Shown here: one piece after another, positions 1 to 11,231 of the stretch
Layout: every line of letters begins with the position of its first letter
How positions within the stretch are numbered: position 1 is the first letter of the stretch
Source of the DNA: Purshia tridentata
Lineage: Eukaryota > Streptophyta > Magnoliopsida > Rosales > Rosaceae
Direction: 5' to 3'
DNA length: 21,398 nucleotides
Assembly (NCBI GenBank): GCA_003254885.1
Contig: QANT01008506.1
Span: 1-21,398 of the forward strand
Made by a program: the position numbers and the translations under genes
Notes under the pieces: model-generated
What the model was told of the DNA's origin: nothing
Databases searched by the model: none
What the model saw: only the letters and a program-made list of their open reading frames with translations

Positions 1-2000
1 TATATATCACAAAAATGTAAACATTTACATCATTATATACTTCTCATTTTGCTTTTATGCTTAAACTAAATTAAATGCGTTTAATGATTTGGAGAACAAT
101 AATTAGTTATCATTGTAGTGATATTTTGTGACTTTATTAGAATAGACTCCAAATTTAAATGCACTTGAATTTTAATATTATATATAAGAGAACATGACGA
201 AATAGATCACCCCATCGAACCAACCAAAAAGCCTAATGCATGCTTCAGACCAATGTTTAATGTCAATATATTATAAGTTAATTTTTGAATATGCTATCTT
301 ATTTTGGCCAATTTTTGGTTTGCAATTTTCAGCTTATATTATTATAAAATAATAAATTTATAAATTGATGGCCAAAAAATGTCAACTCCACAGTTTTTAA
401 TTAAATTAATGAATCTGAACTGGACTCTTTAACTATGCGAAAGGATGCATACGGTTTAGTAAGGGTAGCTGCATTTATATATTAGAGGCAAAGAATTGTA
501 GGCAGTAGGCAGCTAGTAAAGGGTAAACATGATCATGACCATGACCCAATATTATAACAAAGTAAAGGAACTCCACGAATGTTTTGCTTTATTATTAACT
601 ATAATTAAAACAAAAGAAAAAGGCCACGAAGCTAGCAATTTTTTAAACAATTGCTTAATTAGCCTTTATTTGATTTAGTAATCCGTATTTAATTACCCAA
701 ACATATATTGTTTTTTTCTTTTAAATGTTTGACATTGGAGTACCTATATATATTTAATACCAGCCTTCCTTATTACTACTTGTACACTATGACGGCTTTG
801 GCTATATTATTTTATATATATATAGTATAAGGAGGCTAAGAAAGAGTGGTCCAATGAAGATTTATTATTAGATGACTTAGCTAGCTAGCTAGCTTCACTG
901 GTTAGTTTATTAAGAAACAAAAAGTAAAACTTATTGATCAATATATTAAAAAAGTGGTTGAAATGGTTTTTAATATGACTAAATTAACGAAAGATTCAGG
1001 TTGCCCAACTTCTCTCTCTTTTCATTTTCATTATTTTGAATCAATATCAAGATTCGGATCTCAGAATATATCCACCAATAATTCAACTTAGTTTTGGACA
1101 AAAATGGCTCAACTTGAAACAAATATTGCATTTCTTGTGAAGGTACTGTTTGTACGTACGACCTCAAAGCAGCTACATGTTAACCGTTAAAGAGGAATGT
1201 TAATTAATTAAGTCAATACCTTGTGTTTGTTTTCTTAAGTCAAAATTACTTGAGGTAAAAGTGTTTGGTATATATTCACTAGCATATATATATCATAGTA
1301 TATAAAACATGTTTTCAATCAAAACACTTGATCCATGCCTATTCTTAATACATTGTACCTGGTAATTAATAATAATACAGGATTATGTGTTTAGGCTAGA
1401 AGAACCTATATTTAAAGGTAAGGTCAACCAAAATAAGATATAGTATTATAGTGAAGCATATATAGCAGACCATTTATTGTGTGATTGTGAAACTTAAACT
1501 GAAGTGCAGTAGACTTAAGCAAATGTAGTATAATTAATTAAGAGAAAATTGCCCAAAACCAAAAACCCATTAAAGGTCAAATATTTTTTTTTTGTCTGAC
1601 TTAATATTTGTTTATGAATATGTCAATGGTGTCAGACCGACCTCTTTGAATACATTACTATTCGGAATGGCTGACAAGTGTGGTGTGGGTGTTAGTCCAC
1701 TGATACTAATCCATATACTCACGTTCATGATGTTCATCGATCATTTACTTTATAGTTTTATAAAAGTAACCGGCTAAACATTTTATATACTTTTAAATGG
1801 TCAGACTCAATTTATAATTCCACTTCTATATCAAAACATTGTTAATCCGGAATGATTAGAGACTAATTAAACTCTGCTAATTATATATCTTGTGTGATTG
1901 AATTTAGTTTCTATTTTTAGCTTAAGAAAAAAAGATTGAAACCAAAAGATAAAAGGATATGTCTAGGGTTGCAGAGGCAATTAGATAGAATAAAAGTTGG
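1..2000. other. AT-rich intergenic DNA, no gene seen
   Basis: No open reading frame with recognisable protein character occurs on either strand; the longest are about 60 codons and mostly lack an ATG start. The stretch is AT-rich with short TA and GCTA runs (for example near 815-830 and 880-893). I see no RNA gene or mobile-element terminus that I can support. Confidence 0.6.
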
Positions 2001-2007
2001 GGTCCAT

Positions 2008-2033
2008 GAGATGCTGGGGATCTCTAGCATCTC
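2008..2033. repeat. Perfect 8-bp inverted repeat (hairpin)
   Basis: GAGATGCT at 2008-2015 is followed after 10 bases by its exact reverse complement AGCATCTC at 2026-2033. It lies about 170 bp upstream of a TATA-like box. It could be a palindromic protein-binding site or a small hairpin in RNA; the function is unknown. Confidence 0.5.
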
Positions 2034-2203
2034 TCCTTTTATGTAGTCGACAAAACCTCTCACTCCAAACGCCTAACGTACACCATTTAATCTGCCCCTA
2101 CACCTAATCCTTTTGCCATATAAAACTTGCCACAATTTCCATGCCTGCTCAAAAATGATAACCCATGCAACCTCCCAAACCACAAAAATCAGAATCCGAG
2201 GCA

Positions 2204-2316
2204 TATAAATAAATCCAATTCCCATATAACTTTTCCAACCTTTATCTTGTTTTAACAAAACTCAAATCTTCAATTTGAAAATAAATTATCAACTTACTTT
2301 CAAGAAAAATGTTGTT
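2204..2316 (+). promoter_or_regulatory. Orphan promoter-like segment: TATA box, leader, ATG with 7-codon ORF
   Basis: A TATA-type box (TATAAAT, 2204-2210) is followed by a C/A- and T-rich stretch that looks like a plant 5' leader, and then by an ATG at 2309. That ATG opens only seven codons before a TAA ending at 2332. This resembles the start of a plant gene whose body is gone, or the promoter of a non-coding transcript. The sequence beyond 2332 is AT-rich and non-coding. This is inference from composition only. Confidence 0.3.
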
Positions 2317-2332
2317 AGGGTTTGAACTTTAA

Positions 2333-4330
2333 ATTTTTGTTTGAAAATAAAAAATTCAAAGTCGTATACATAATTTTTAGTCATTCTTTAATAAGATTTT
2401 CTAGTTTAAACAAGCTATTAGATTTGATTTTAATAATATCTTTTATGTTATCATGTATCAAGATTGCAAAAATTATAAAACACTATAATCCAATTTGGAA
2501 AATTGAAATCACTATCACCAAATGTACTTTCGGCTCAAAACACATGACCAAAAATGTATTTTATTTTTACCCAAAGATTTAATATTGATATGATTTTATT
2601 TTTTTCATAATAAAGTAGGAAAGAGAGTAGTTGTTGTTTACAGCTTAAAGAAAAAGGTAATGCGATTATTTAAGTGAAAGACTTACCTAGTTAATTATTA
2701 TGGGCTGTTTATTATGTATTGCTTGTCGTTTATTGCCCCACATTGCCTTTTTATTTTTTTATTTTTTTAATAAATGGGCCATGGTTATTGGCTAGACCTC
2801 TCCTCCCCTTCCAAAATCTTTATTTTGACGAGTAAAATTCAGACCTCCCTTAAAACTTAAAACTTAAAAGTAAGTATAAAAATGAAAACTAATAATTAGG
2901 GTTGACTATTACGAATAACTCTACTAGTTCAGAAGACTATTACAAATTACGAATGCCATTATTTTTTGATATGATTGATTATTAATTTACTATGCTATAC
3001 ATTAAATTGAAAATAAAGGGTGTTTGAGCGGAACCGACATTTTTGACCCCTCAGAAAAAAAAAATAAAAAAAATTTCGAACTCGCATTTTACTCTGATTT
3101 AAGTGCGTTTCCTAATTTAGACAATATGTGTATTGGTTCAAACGAGTATTACAGCAATTTTTATCATTATTTGGTCTCTTAAAGTGAAGGAACCGGGGAA
3201 AAAAAGAGTAATTAAAAGAACCAAATTTTTTGTTCTCATTTGCTGCATGATTAAAGTGAGTGACTAGTATACCAATATGTCATTTTGACACTAATTAATT
3301 ATGTGCCTATCTATGATTCCAAATTTCTAATGATCAAGTTGGATCCAGCCATGCAAATGAGACAATGGGAAGTGTTTATTCGAGAATATATATATTGTTA
3401 GGCTAAGAATGGTTAAAATTAGAACATTCAATCCAAAATTAATTAGTTGACAATAGATGAATAAGTGAAGATAATCATGATGTATATATTACAGTTCGTC
3501 ATGCAAAATTTAAATTTTTCGAAATCCCATATTCCAAAATTTACTAATTAATACTGAATGAATAGACTCATAATATTAACTCATTGATAATGAATGACTA
3601 GAGCTATAATATTATTATTATATATTATATATTGCGTATGAAAATAAAGTCAAATTTGTGGGTTTGATTTACAAAATCTTGAATAGCTAGCCTGGTCCAA
3701 GATCTCAGTGAAAACAACTGATAATCTATTAATTACCAAATGAAAGCTCAGGATCATTGAGAAAAATAACTGACCTATTCGCGGTGGCTAATGACAAAGA
3801 TCGAGATTACTTTCTCCAAGGAAGCTGGAAACACTTTGGTCAATCTAAACTACTCATAAATTGTCGTTGGTCCAAGTTTTCGATTCAAATGCAATCTTAA
3901 AGCTTGATTTTCTTTCCTAGTATATATCTTAAAATCTAACTTGTCTGCCTTGTTTGCTTAAATCTTGTCTCAGATATACTATGGATTCTGGACTTAATAA
4001 ATAACACTCATAAATAACATATAGTCCAACAATGTGTTTTATTACTATTTGTTACATAAATAATAACACTAGCTCTTGTTTGCATGATTGAGACACAGTC
4101 AAAGGCGGCAGTATTTTATTCCTCCATGGCTTATCTAAAAACTGAGTTTCTTCTCTGATGTAGACTCTAAATACTGTTCAATAACCATATAGACATCATT
4201 ATCATATGGTTTATGCATGATGCTGTGAAAGTTTTACTCCTAAAACAGATGGGATAAACTGACATATCCAAATCAAGTTTGAGGATATGTGATGTTAATT
4301 TTAATGAATTTCGTAATTCAAAGATATGGT
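2333..4330. other. AT-rich intergenic DNA, no gene seen
   Basis: No ORF here resembles a protein family. The sequence contains homopolymer A and T runs (for example near 2745-2770 and 3054-3073) and scattered short repeats. I see nothing that supports a coding gene, RNA gene or complete mobile element. Confidence 0.55.
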
Positions 4331-5755
4331 GATGCGTGAGATTTGATATTGTGACAAGGGGGTACTAGTCTACTAGATCAATAGTTTTACGGATATCATA
4401 TCTTGTGCAAAATCTGTTTTTCTAATCCGAAGATTGAAAATGGTGGCGTATGAGATAGCTATGAAAACAAGTTGCTTTCATGTCAATCTTAAATAATCAG
4501 AATCCAAGTTCTTCTGCTGTCCAATATAATTGTCTGTAGAAATCTTGCAAATTTAGGTGAGCCAGTTAGTTACCTTGTCAGTTTGACTGCTATTTGTTAA
4601 GGAATAGTGAAAGATAATTCCAAGGATATCCTTCTGAAAGGGGTCATTATGATACACCAGTATCGATGTTTTTGAAGTCAATTGAGATACAGATGGTTTT
4701 GTTTGAATATGTATATGGCATGCGGAATGCAGATGAATATATCTTTGCAATATTATTGTCAAACTCTGTTGCAAAGTAGAGGAAGCAAAAAACAGATTTT
4801 GCTTGCATAAGCAATCAGATTTTCTTCGTAGTTTTGATGATGTTTACAAGTTATTGTCTTGTTATTTTGGTTTGAAACTAGGTGCCTAACTCATAACTCA
4901 TTTGTTGTCATTTCAAATGATGAATAACAACTAGATGGGTTCAAGGCTAAAGAGTTGATCATTAAGACTGTTTTTGAGCTTGAGAATTGGGGCAGATCAT
5001 GCTGAAAGTGATTGGTCAATGAAAATAAGGAGAAATTATGCTGCGTGAGATTTGATATTGTGATGCAAACATTGGATACTAGAACAACAGTTTTACAGAT
5101 ATCAATATATCATCTTGTGCTGAATCTGTTTTGTCTAATCCAAAGTTTGACAATGATGCCATATGGGATTTGCTTTGATGATACTCTGATGCAGAAATGG
5201 GATACTAGTCTACTAGATCAATAGTATCTCACAGGTTTTATCTTGTGCAAAATTCATTATTAACTCTAATCAAAACATTGAACAAGGAAAATGGTGGCAT
5301 ATGGGATAGCTTTCAAGACAAATTGGTTTGATGGCTTGCCAAGTTGTTCTGTCCAATATATTTGTACGCAGAAACTTTGAGAAGATATCCTTGCAGATTT
5401 GGATGAATCAAGTTGGTTTGACCAATTTTTTAATGAATCAAGTTGGTTTGAATCCACTATTGGACTTTTTTTAAGTCAGTAAGAGCTGATTTTGAACAGT
5501 TGCAGAGGATCTTGGGTTTGAATCTCTGAAATGTCAAATATATATATATATATGTATATATTTTTCTTTGCATATCTGGGACAACAACTACAAATCTTAG
5601 GGAGCAAATACAGATTTTGCTTCCATAAGCCATAAGATTTTCTTTGTAGTTGAATAGTTGATGATGCTTACAAGTGATTGTCTTTTTCTTAATTGTGGAT
5701 TGGAACTAGGTGTCTCACTCTACTGTGTCTTCTATTTTAAATGAATCATACTAAG
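4331..5755 (+). repeat. Degenerate direct segmental duplication, two long copies plus one partial copy
   Basis: Copy 1 covers about 4331-4935 and copy 2 about 5170-5755. A 22-base stretch is identical at 4363-4384 and 5203-5224. A motif starting GATTTTGCTT recurs at 4795 and 5613, and an AACTAGGTG motif recurs near 4878 and 5704. A third, partial copy at about 5036-5165 matches the start of copy 1 (shared GCGTGAGATTTGATATTGTG). Blocks keep their order, with offsets of about 820-840 bp, and many indels separate the copies. No coding frame is conserved between copies, so the ancestral unit looks non-coding (repeat, UTR or intron) or fully decayed. Confidence 0.65.
5538..5561. repeat. TA microsatellite
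   Basis: A (TA)n run is interrupted by one G, inside the second copy of the degenerate duplication. It is absent from the corresponding place in copy 1, so it expanded after the duplication. Confidence 0.8.
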
Positions 5756-5789
5756 ATGCAGCCTCTCTTTTTCTGAGCACATGTTTTAA

Positions 5790-5885
5790 CCCCCTTTTTT
5801 TTAATTGTAAAATTCAATAGAAGAGAGATGACAAAAGTCGAACTTTTAGCGTGAGTAGTAAGATTAACTACTAATTCAAAACAGC
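5790..5885 (-). mobile_element. Possible decayed tRNA-derived SINE
   Basis: On the minus strand a TAGTTAATCTT-like A-box region (near 5870) is followed at SINE-like spacing by AGTTCGACTT (near 5838), which resembles an RNA polymerase III B box. An A-rich tail then appears at about 5807-5792. Both boxes are imperfect and I could not define target duplications, so this is a candidate only. Confidence 0.3.
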
Positions 5886-6185
5886 ATAAAATGACACTAT
5901 ACATGCCTGACAGAGTGTTAGATGACACCTTCATACTGTTTTTGACATGTAAAGTGGTGCCATTATTTCTGTTGTGTTTGTAAAAACAAATACGTGGTTG
6001 CAATATCAACACTTAGCTTATAATTTTGTGAATCATCTCTATAATATAAATAAGATTTACTTATGTGGGTGGATCCTATATAGATGAATTAATCTCTATT
6101 AGAGAGATAATACACAATTGATATGGTTCAAATAATATTATTATTTTGAGAATTAGGGTTAACCTGTTTTTATTTTTTTTGCTGG

Positions 6186-6290
6186 TAGGGTTGTTCTAGT
6201 TATTTGAGAACAAAAGCTTCTCCCTGTACATCCGGGGTCGAACCCTTCCTCTCTCCCTCCCCTATAATTTAAAAAAAAAATAAAAAAATT
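6186..6290 (+). mobile_element. Possible SINE fragment with poly(A) tail
   Basis: The plus strand shows a CTAGTTATTTGAG segment (near 6197), then GGGGTCGAACCC (6235-6246), one mismatch from a pol III B box, then a C/T-rich stretch and an A-rich tail at 6268-6287. This order suits a tRNA-derived SINE inserted in plus orientation. The A box is weak and no flanking target duplication was found. It is not an intact tRNA because no cloverleaf forms around the B-box-like element. Confidence 0.35.
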
Positions 6291-6299
6291 GGAGTTACT

Positions 6300-8000
6300 T
6301 AGAGACGATAGAGGGGTCTCTGCTGCGTCTATGCCTATGAAACTGAGTTTATGCTATGTGGTCCAGTTTAACGTGACTAACGTGAGGGAGTTGTATTGGG
6401 CTTTGTCCTATCACTATGGGCTAAACTGTAAGGCTGGTCCACGAAAAAGATTGATGGAAATTTCGGCCCAATGATCATATTGTCCTTTTCAAAACATAAT
6501 TAAATTGTGGCCCAGAAATAGAATAGACAGCCACTACGTAACCTCACTTTTGATCTAATGATCTCAACATCTTCCAATTGAAATTGAACATCGATTAGAA
6601 TCCATTTTGTGCCACACACTAGCTTCCAATCATCATCCTGACGGTCACTGGCATAAAGTTAATCATGTGTAATTCGAATGTAAGTAAAAGGCATAAAATT
6701 TATTTGATAATTCCATAATTTCACTCTTTTTTTTTAATAATGATTATAAAGTTCATTTTTAAACTCTTAATGATAAATTAACCCACTTCATTCAAATAAT
6801 AAAAATATCCACTTAATTAGTTTTAAACCTACTTTTTTGAAAAATAGGTTGTTGTCTCTCTCTCTCTAATCTTTTCTAACTTCTCGTTGATCTTCTCCAT
6901 GATGTTTCTCGATCTTTATGTTCTCGATCTTTATGTGCTATTCTCTCTCTTTATCTGCTTTTTTTTCTTGTCTATATTAAGAGAATTTCCTATACAATGA
7001 TTAATTTATGACATCTTTAATTACTTTTTATTGCGTTAATGATATAGTTTATTATTATTATTATTATTATTATTGTCATTATTTATTCTAAATTTATAGC
7101 TTTTAATTCTAAACTCAAATTATGATAGTTATCAACGAAATCGGACTGCGTGTACGGTGTACCAAAGACATGGCCAAATAATTGAGAGTTTGCCTTTTTC
7201 ACATGCTTTAAATGATGGTACTTGTATGGGGGGCCTCATATACCTCAGTTACAATAAAAGTTACCTTCTCTTAGCTCTTGGTTTTAGATGTTTATAAATA
7301 AACTAATGGAGCTCTGGTAATTGGTAATTACTGCTCCACATGTTGATGGGTCAACAACCTAAATCATGATTTAGACCAAACCCAAAAAAAATGAAGCAAG
7401 CTCTCAATGATGATGATGACGACTAATTGGTAATTTAATGAGACCATTATAATGTAAATATTCTTCTACTAATGATGACCAACTCAAACCATCAATTAGT
7501 GGTGAGTGAGCTTCAATATTTCAATTGCTTTGTTTTGTTAGGGTAGTGGATACCAATAAAAGGTGGGTATTTTTCCAATACAAAGTTTGAATTGCTTATA
7601 CAAATTATCGCTTACAATTATATTAAGTATGATTCCGAAGTTTGATTCAATTTTATGATTTATTATATAAAAAATTTGCCATTAGTGATAGTTATTATGT
7701 AGACTCCATTCATTAGGTTCCAACTGGGCATGCTCTGCCAATACATGTAAATCCAGGAGTTCTGTGCATCACGTACAGAAGCACATATTATGAATACAAA
7801 CGATGCTAATGCAGATTGCAGATGCCCACTTTTTATCAAGACAGAGGTGCCCACTTTTTACCTAACACTTTATCAAAACAAAAAATACTAGTCTAATTAA
7901 AATAACAACTTAGCACTATACAAAGACATATATATGTATGTATGTATTAATATTTATATTGTAAGCATGTTATATACATGGTTGGCTTGTTGGGTTCTAT
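6300..8000. other. Intergenic DNA with microsatellites, no gene seen
   Basis: This interval carries a (TC)n run at about 6855-6867 and an (ATT)n run at about 7050-7074. A short hairpin formed by AACCTA and TAGGTT lies near 6826-6850. ORFs of about 60 codons at 6289-6474 (+) and 7663-7854 (-) show no family resemblance. No RNA gene was recognised. Confidence 0.55.
7050..7074. repeat. ATT trinucleotide microsatellite
   Basis: About eight uninterrupted ATT units in intergenic DNA. Such runs are often length-polymorphic. Confidence 0.9.
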
Positions 8001-8019
8001 TCTCTATCAATGTCTAATA

Positions 8020-8065
8020 TAGTATCAAAGTTTTGTTTGCAAGATGTCCTGAATTTGAAACTCAC
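8020..8065 (+). mobile_element. Possible LTR-retrotransposon primer-binding-site relic
   Basis: TAGTATCAAAGT at 8020-8031 differs at three positions from the TGGTATCAGAGC primer-binding site common in plant retrotransposons primed by initiator tRNA-Met. It is preceded by a CA dinucleotide that could mark an LTR end. The recognisable LTR and internal coding region are absent, so the assignment is weak. Confidence 0.2.
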
Positions 8066-8299
8066 TACTTTGTTGCTTAGCAAAGTGTGGATACTGGATA
8101 CACACCGATGTGTTCTATTTCTTCCTCTATATATTTGCCTTTCCAGTTTTCCACAACCCACCACTGTTGTAACCACTACTTTCTTGCTATTTGTAAAGTG
8201 TAAACCATCAAACAAATTGGGTTTCATAATGACTGCCCCTGCAGGTACTTGAGAAAGAGTTTGACCTTTTTGGACTGGCGGCAATATACAAGGTGTGAT

Positions 8300-9500
8300 T
8301 CAGATTCATTAAAATACTAAATTCACAAACCCCAACATGACCAGACTAACCAGTACCATAAGATTAATCTCATAGTTATTACCAACAGTAGAGCCAATCC
8401 AATCCATGCATGAAATCATGCTTCCACATGGCTTTAAACTTTGCATACAAAAATTTTCTACTTAAAACAGTATTTTTTTTGTCATAGAAAAATTTTCATG
8501 TATTAAGTGTATACATTCATAATGTTTTTTTTTAATCCAAAATCACATAATTAATATACAAATTAAATTTTCACCGCATGATAGGAAAGTTTTGTTTTTT
8601 CACTAAGTTGGCTGAAGTTCCTAATGGATTGATTCCCTCTGGATTTATGCAACATGTCCTGGGGTGAATTGGCCCCAATCTGCACACATATAGCTGCAGA
8701 TTCCAAGTGGGTGTCTGACTCCTTCAGTCAGCTAAAAGAATAGAGAGGGTAGGTGAGTCTTGGTCATACCACTATTCCCATTTCTTAATATGCTCTAGAG
8801 TGTAGACAACAAAAACAGAATAAAAAAGCATGATGTGAGCACAGAATTTTGTGACTTGAATAAAAACATTGGTCATGTGGCTAAAACTGCAAGGACATGA
8901 ACATCATACCCTATAATTCTATCAATGAAGAAAGGAAGAATCTAATCAATCCCTTGCAAGAATATGTGTTTCCCACTTTTGGGTTTACCTTATTATTCCC
9001 CTCTCTCTATGATAATCTAACATAAATTTTAACATGTATTTGACTGTTGCTTTGATCTCTAAATTGACTAACCTGTTGTCCTCATTACACCCTAATTCAC
9101 TTTCTCTTCTGCCATCATTCCATTGTCTCTGGCTCCACTTGGATCACAGAACATGTCACATGCGTATAATCCTTTGCATATTGTCCTTGCAGCAGTGCTA
9201 GCTCCCTATCTTTGTGATTGGAAACCGTGGACCGTCTGATCTGCAGAATTATTTCAAGCCCAATTGCCATAATTTTGATCCAAAGTGCTTTGCTGGCAAG
9301 TCATGTGTACACAACACGTACACATAAATGTTTCTCATTCTTCAATCATCAATGCACTTACATATCTTTGTGAAGATTTGCAATCGACTCCTGCAGTCCT
9401 ACTTATATTAATGCATAAAGTTAGCTGGGGTTGGAATTTTCTAAGGAAAGGTAGTTAGCTAGAAAATTAAAGAAGAGGCAAAAGCAAACGGTCACCACTC
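8300..9500. other. Upstream region of the plus-strand MYB, no gene seen
   Basis: This stretch leads into the MYB promoter and contains no supported ORF. Short TGCAGA/TCTGCA inverted motifs occur near 8679-8700. It most likely holds the distal promoter of the MYB gene at 9576, but I cannot assign individual regulatory sites. Confidence 0.45.
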
Positions 9501-9509
9501 TATAAGCCA

Positions 9510-9519
9510 TATATAAATA
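9510..9519 (+). promoter_or_regulatory. TATA box of the plus-strand MYB
   Basis: TATATAAATA lies 66 bp upstream of the MYB start codon. Plant transcription usually begins about 30 bp beyond a TATA box, which would give a leader of roughly 30-40 nt. No ATG occurs between this box and the chosen start. Confidence 0.65.
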
Positions 9520-9575
9520 GACCTCTCAAGCTGAGTCTATACTTTCACTGCTCTCTCTTTGTGGGATTCACAAGT

Positions 9576-10407
9576 ATGAAGAAGGAAGTAAACAGAGGGG
9601 CTTGGACAGCAGAAGAAGACCAAAAACTGGCCCAAGTTATTGAAATCCACGGTCCAAAAAGGTGGAAGTCTGTTGCAACCAAAGCAGGTTTTAACAAATT
9701 TACATGTCCAACTTAGTAAATAGGAAAGTGTATGTCTTTTTGTTTTTAAGCTTAGTTTTCTGTTCTACATATATATATTGCAGGTCTTAATCGATGTGGG
9801 AAGAGTTGCAGACTGAGATGGATGAATTATCTTAGACCCAATATTAAGAGAGGCAATATCTCAGACCAAGAAGAGGACTTGATACTTAGGCTTCACAAAC
9901 TCCTAGGAAACAGGTGAGCTTCTACCATATCTACTACATGCCCAAGTTCTAGTTTCTTTTTAAACTATTTTTCATTAATTTCGACTCTTAGAAGTTTTTT
10001 CATGTACAACATGTGTACTTATGAATTGGGTGTTTACTGAATTGAGGTGGTCATTGATTGCGGGAAGACTACCGGGTCGAACTGACAATGAGATTAAGAA
10101 CTATTGGAATTCTCATTTGAGCAAGAGGATGAAACAGAAAGAAAGACAAAACAGATTAGTCTCAACAGCAGCACAAGAGTCCTCTGAGCCTAATAAGAAT
10201 ATTAAAGTAATGGAGGTGGAAGCTCTAACAATCAATAGAAGAGAAGACACCTCAAAGTGTGATGAGAACTTCAAACACTCCAGCTTTAATGGAGATGAAT
10301 TCTTTGACTTCTCAAGTGATGGGGGGCCTCTGAATTTGGAGTGGATGAATAAATTTCTGGAAATGGATGAAAGTTGGTTTAGTTTGCATGACATTAATTT
10401 GAGCTAG
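9576..10407 (+). CDS. R2R3-MYB transcription factor, bHLH-interacting type (3 exons, 200 aa)
   Basis: Exons 9576-9687, 9784-9913 and 10047-10407 join to 603 nt encoding 200 aa. R2 tryptophans are W10, W30 and W50; R3 has I63, W82 and W101 in the usual first hydrophobic/Trp/Trp pattern. The motif DLx2Rx3Lx6Lx3R (residues 69-88) is the known contact surface for R/B-like bHLH proteins, so the protein probably acts in the nucleus in a MYB-bHLH-WD40 complex on pigment or epidermal genes. Intron positions are the classical MYB ones (phases 1 and 2). The start fits because only nine residues precede W10, as is common in this clade. The C-terminal tail (about 95 aa) is acidic near its end and suits an activator, with no EAR motif seen. 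The exact subgroup is uncertain (WER/GL1/MYB82-like by length and motif). An miR828-like site overlaps the end of R3. The intron-2 acceptor is an unusual GAG. Confidence 0.93.
10105..10126 (+). promoter_or_regulatory. Predicted miR828 target site in MYB exon 3
   Basis: These 22 bases match the reverse complement of the common miR828 sequence (the variant with C at position 8) at 21 positions; the single mismatch faces miRNA position 16. The site encodes the conserved WNSHLSK stretch just after the last R3 tryptophan, where known miR828 sites lie in anthocyanin and MYB82-type genes. Being a 22-nt miRNA, miR828 can trigger secondary siRNAs. The miRNA sequence is from memory. Confidence 0.75.
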
Positions 10408-11231
10408 CTAGCCTTTTTTATTTCTTGTTATGGTTTCATGAGGCCTTTGCTAATTCTAGGAAAATCCCACTTCATCATCAGGTTTGTTCTTTTTTTTTTT
10501 GTTTTGTAATTTCCTTTTATTTTCTGAGGTGCAGGTTCTTCTGTGCCCCTACAGGTGCAGATGAGGTTTTTCCTTGAATTAACAAGTTGTATGTTGGTCT
10601 TCTGTATGCATAAAGATTTAACTTTGCCATTGTGAGTGATTTTCTTTTACCCCCCATCAAATAAATGTTCAGTACTTTAACCCTCTAGATCAAAGTGTGA
10701 TATTGAATGTTCAGTACTTTAACCCTCTAGATCAAAGTGTGGTATTGAATGTTCAGTAATACTCATCATATGTGTTTGAAAAGTGACATAACTTTCAGTG
10801 TTTCAGACATCCTGCGAACGTGATAACAAAGAAAAGCTACACAAAATGCCTCCCATCATAATGAGACAGTGAGACCTTAGCCTATCCACATTATTTTACT
10901 GCAGTAACATTTGTCCTCTTATGGTTTGGTAAAAAGGAATAGAATTTCAAACTCACTTTCAAAGTACCCAGGTGTAATTCACATGCCGTCCACTAGTCTT
11001 ATTTTAAGTAAATATGTATGTGACAAATTCACTGAAGTGTGAACTAAATCACATTTACAGCTTAATCTGGTTGCAGAAAAGATCAACATGAATACAAAGT
11101 TACATAACATGCATGAAGATCCAACCTTATTAATTATGGACCCCTTATTATATTTTGAAAATCTAATTGTTGGGTAAAAATTACAGCAACAAATGTTTTT
11201 TTGGTCTGAAAAACCAGTACAGCAACTAAAA
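10408..11231. other. Intergenic region between convergent MYB and P450 pseudogene
   Basis: The plus-strand MYB and minus-strand P450 converge here, so the 3' untranslated regions of both probably lie in this 0.8 kb. It contains the 42-bp tandem repeat listed separately. A second short ORF on the minus strand (10979-11263) overlaps the P450 end in a different frame and has no protein character. Confidence 0.55.
10664..10758. repeat. 42-bp tandem repeat, about 2.3 copies
   Basis: The motif AATGTTCAGTA recurs at 10664, 10706 and 10748, an exact 42-bp period. The two complete units are nearly identical (for example a GTGATATT versus GTGGTATT change), so the duplication is recent. It lies downstream of the MYB stop codon and may fall in its 3' region. 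Confidence 0.9.

Noticed and set aside
2073..2582. Minus-strand ORF at 2073-2258 and plus-strand ORF at 2322-2582
   Set aside because: The first begins at TTG; the second has a low-complexity F/I/K-rich translation expected from AT-rich DNA. Neither resembles a known protein.
6230..6250. Possible tRNA gene at a B-box-like GGGGTCGAACCC
   Set aside because: No acceptor stem, D arm or anticodon arm can be formed around it; a SINE fragment fits better.
7997..8284. Overlapping ORFs of 80-95 codons on both strands
   Set aside because: They are mutual shadows with no family resemblance; the region looks like decayed intergenic or transposon DNA.
9294..9303. Ten-base GGCAAGTCAT resembling part of the miR169 complement
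   Set aside because: The match is too short and no foldback precursor surrounds it.
10072..10092. miR858 site in the plus-strand MYB
   Set aside because: There are two mismatches plus three wobbles, one mismatch facing about miRNA position 11, so cleavage is unlikely; the miR828 site is far better.
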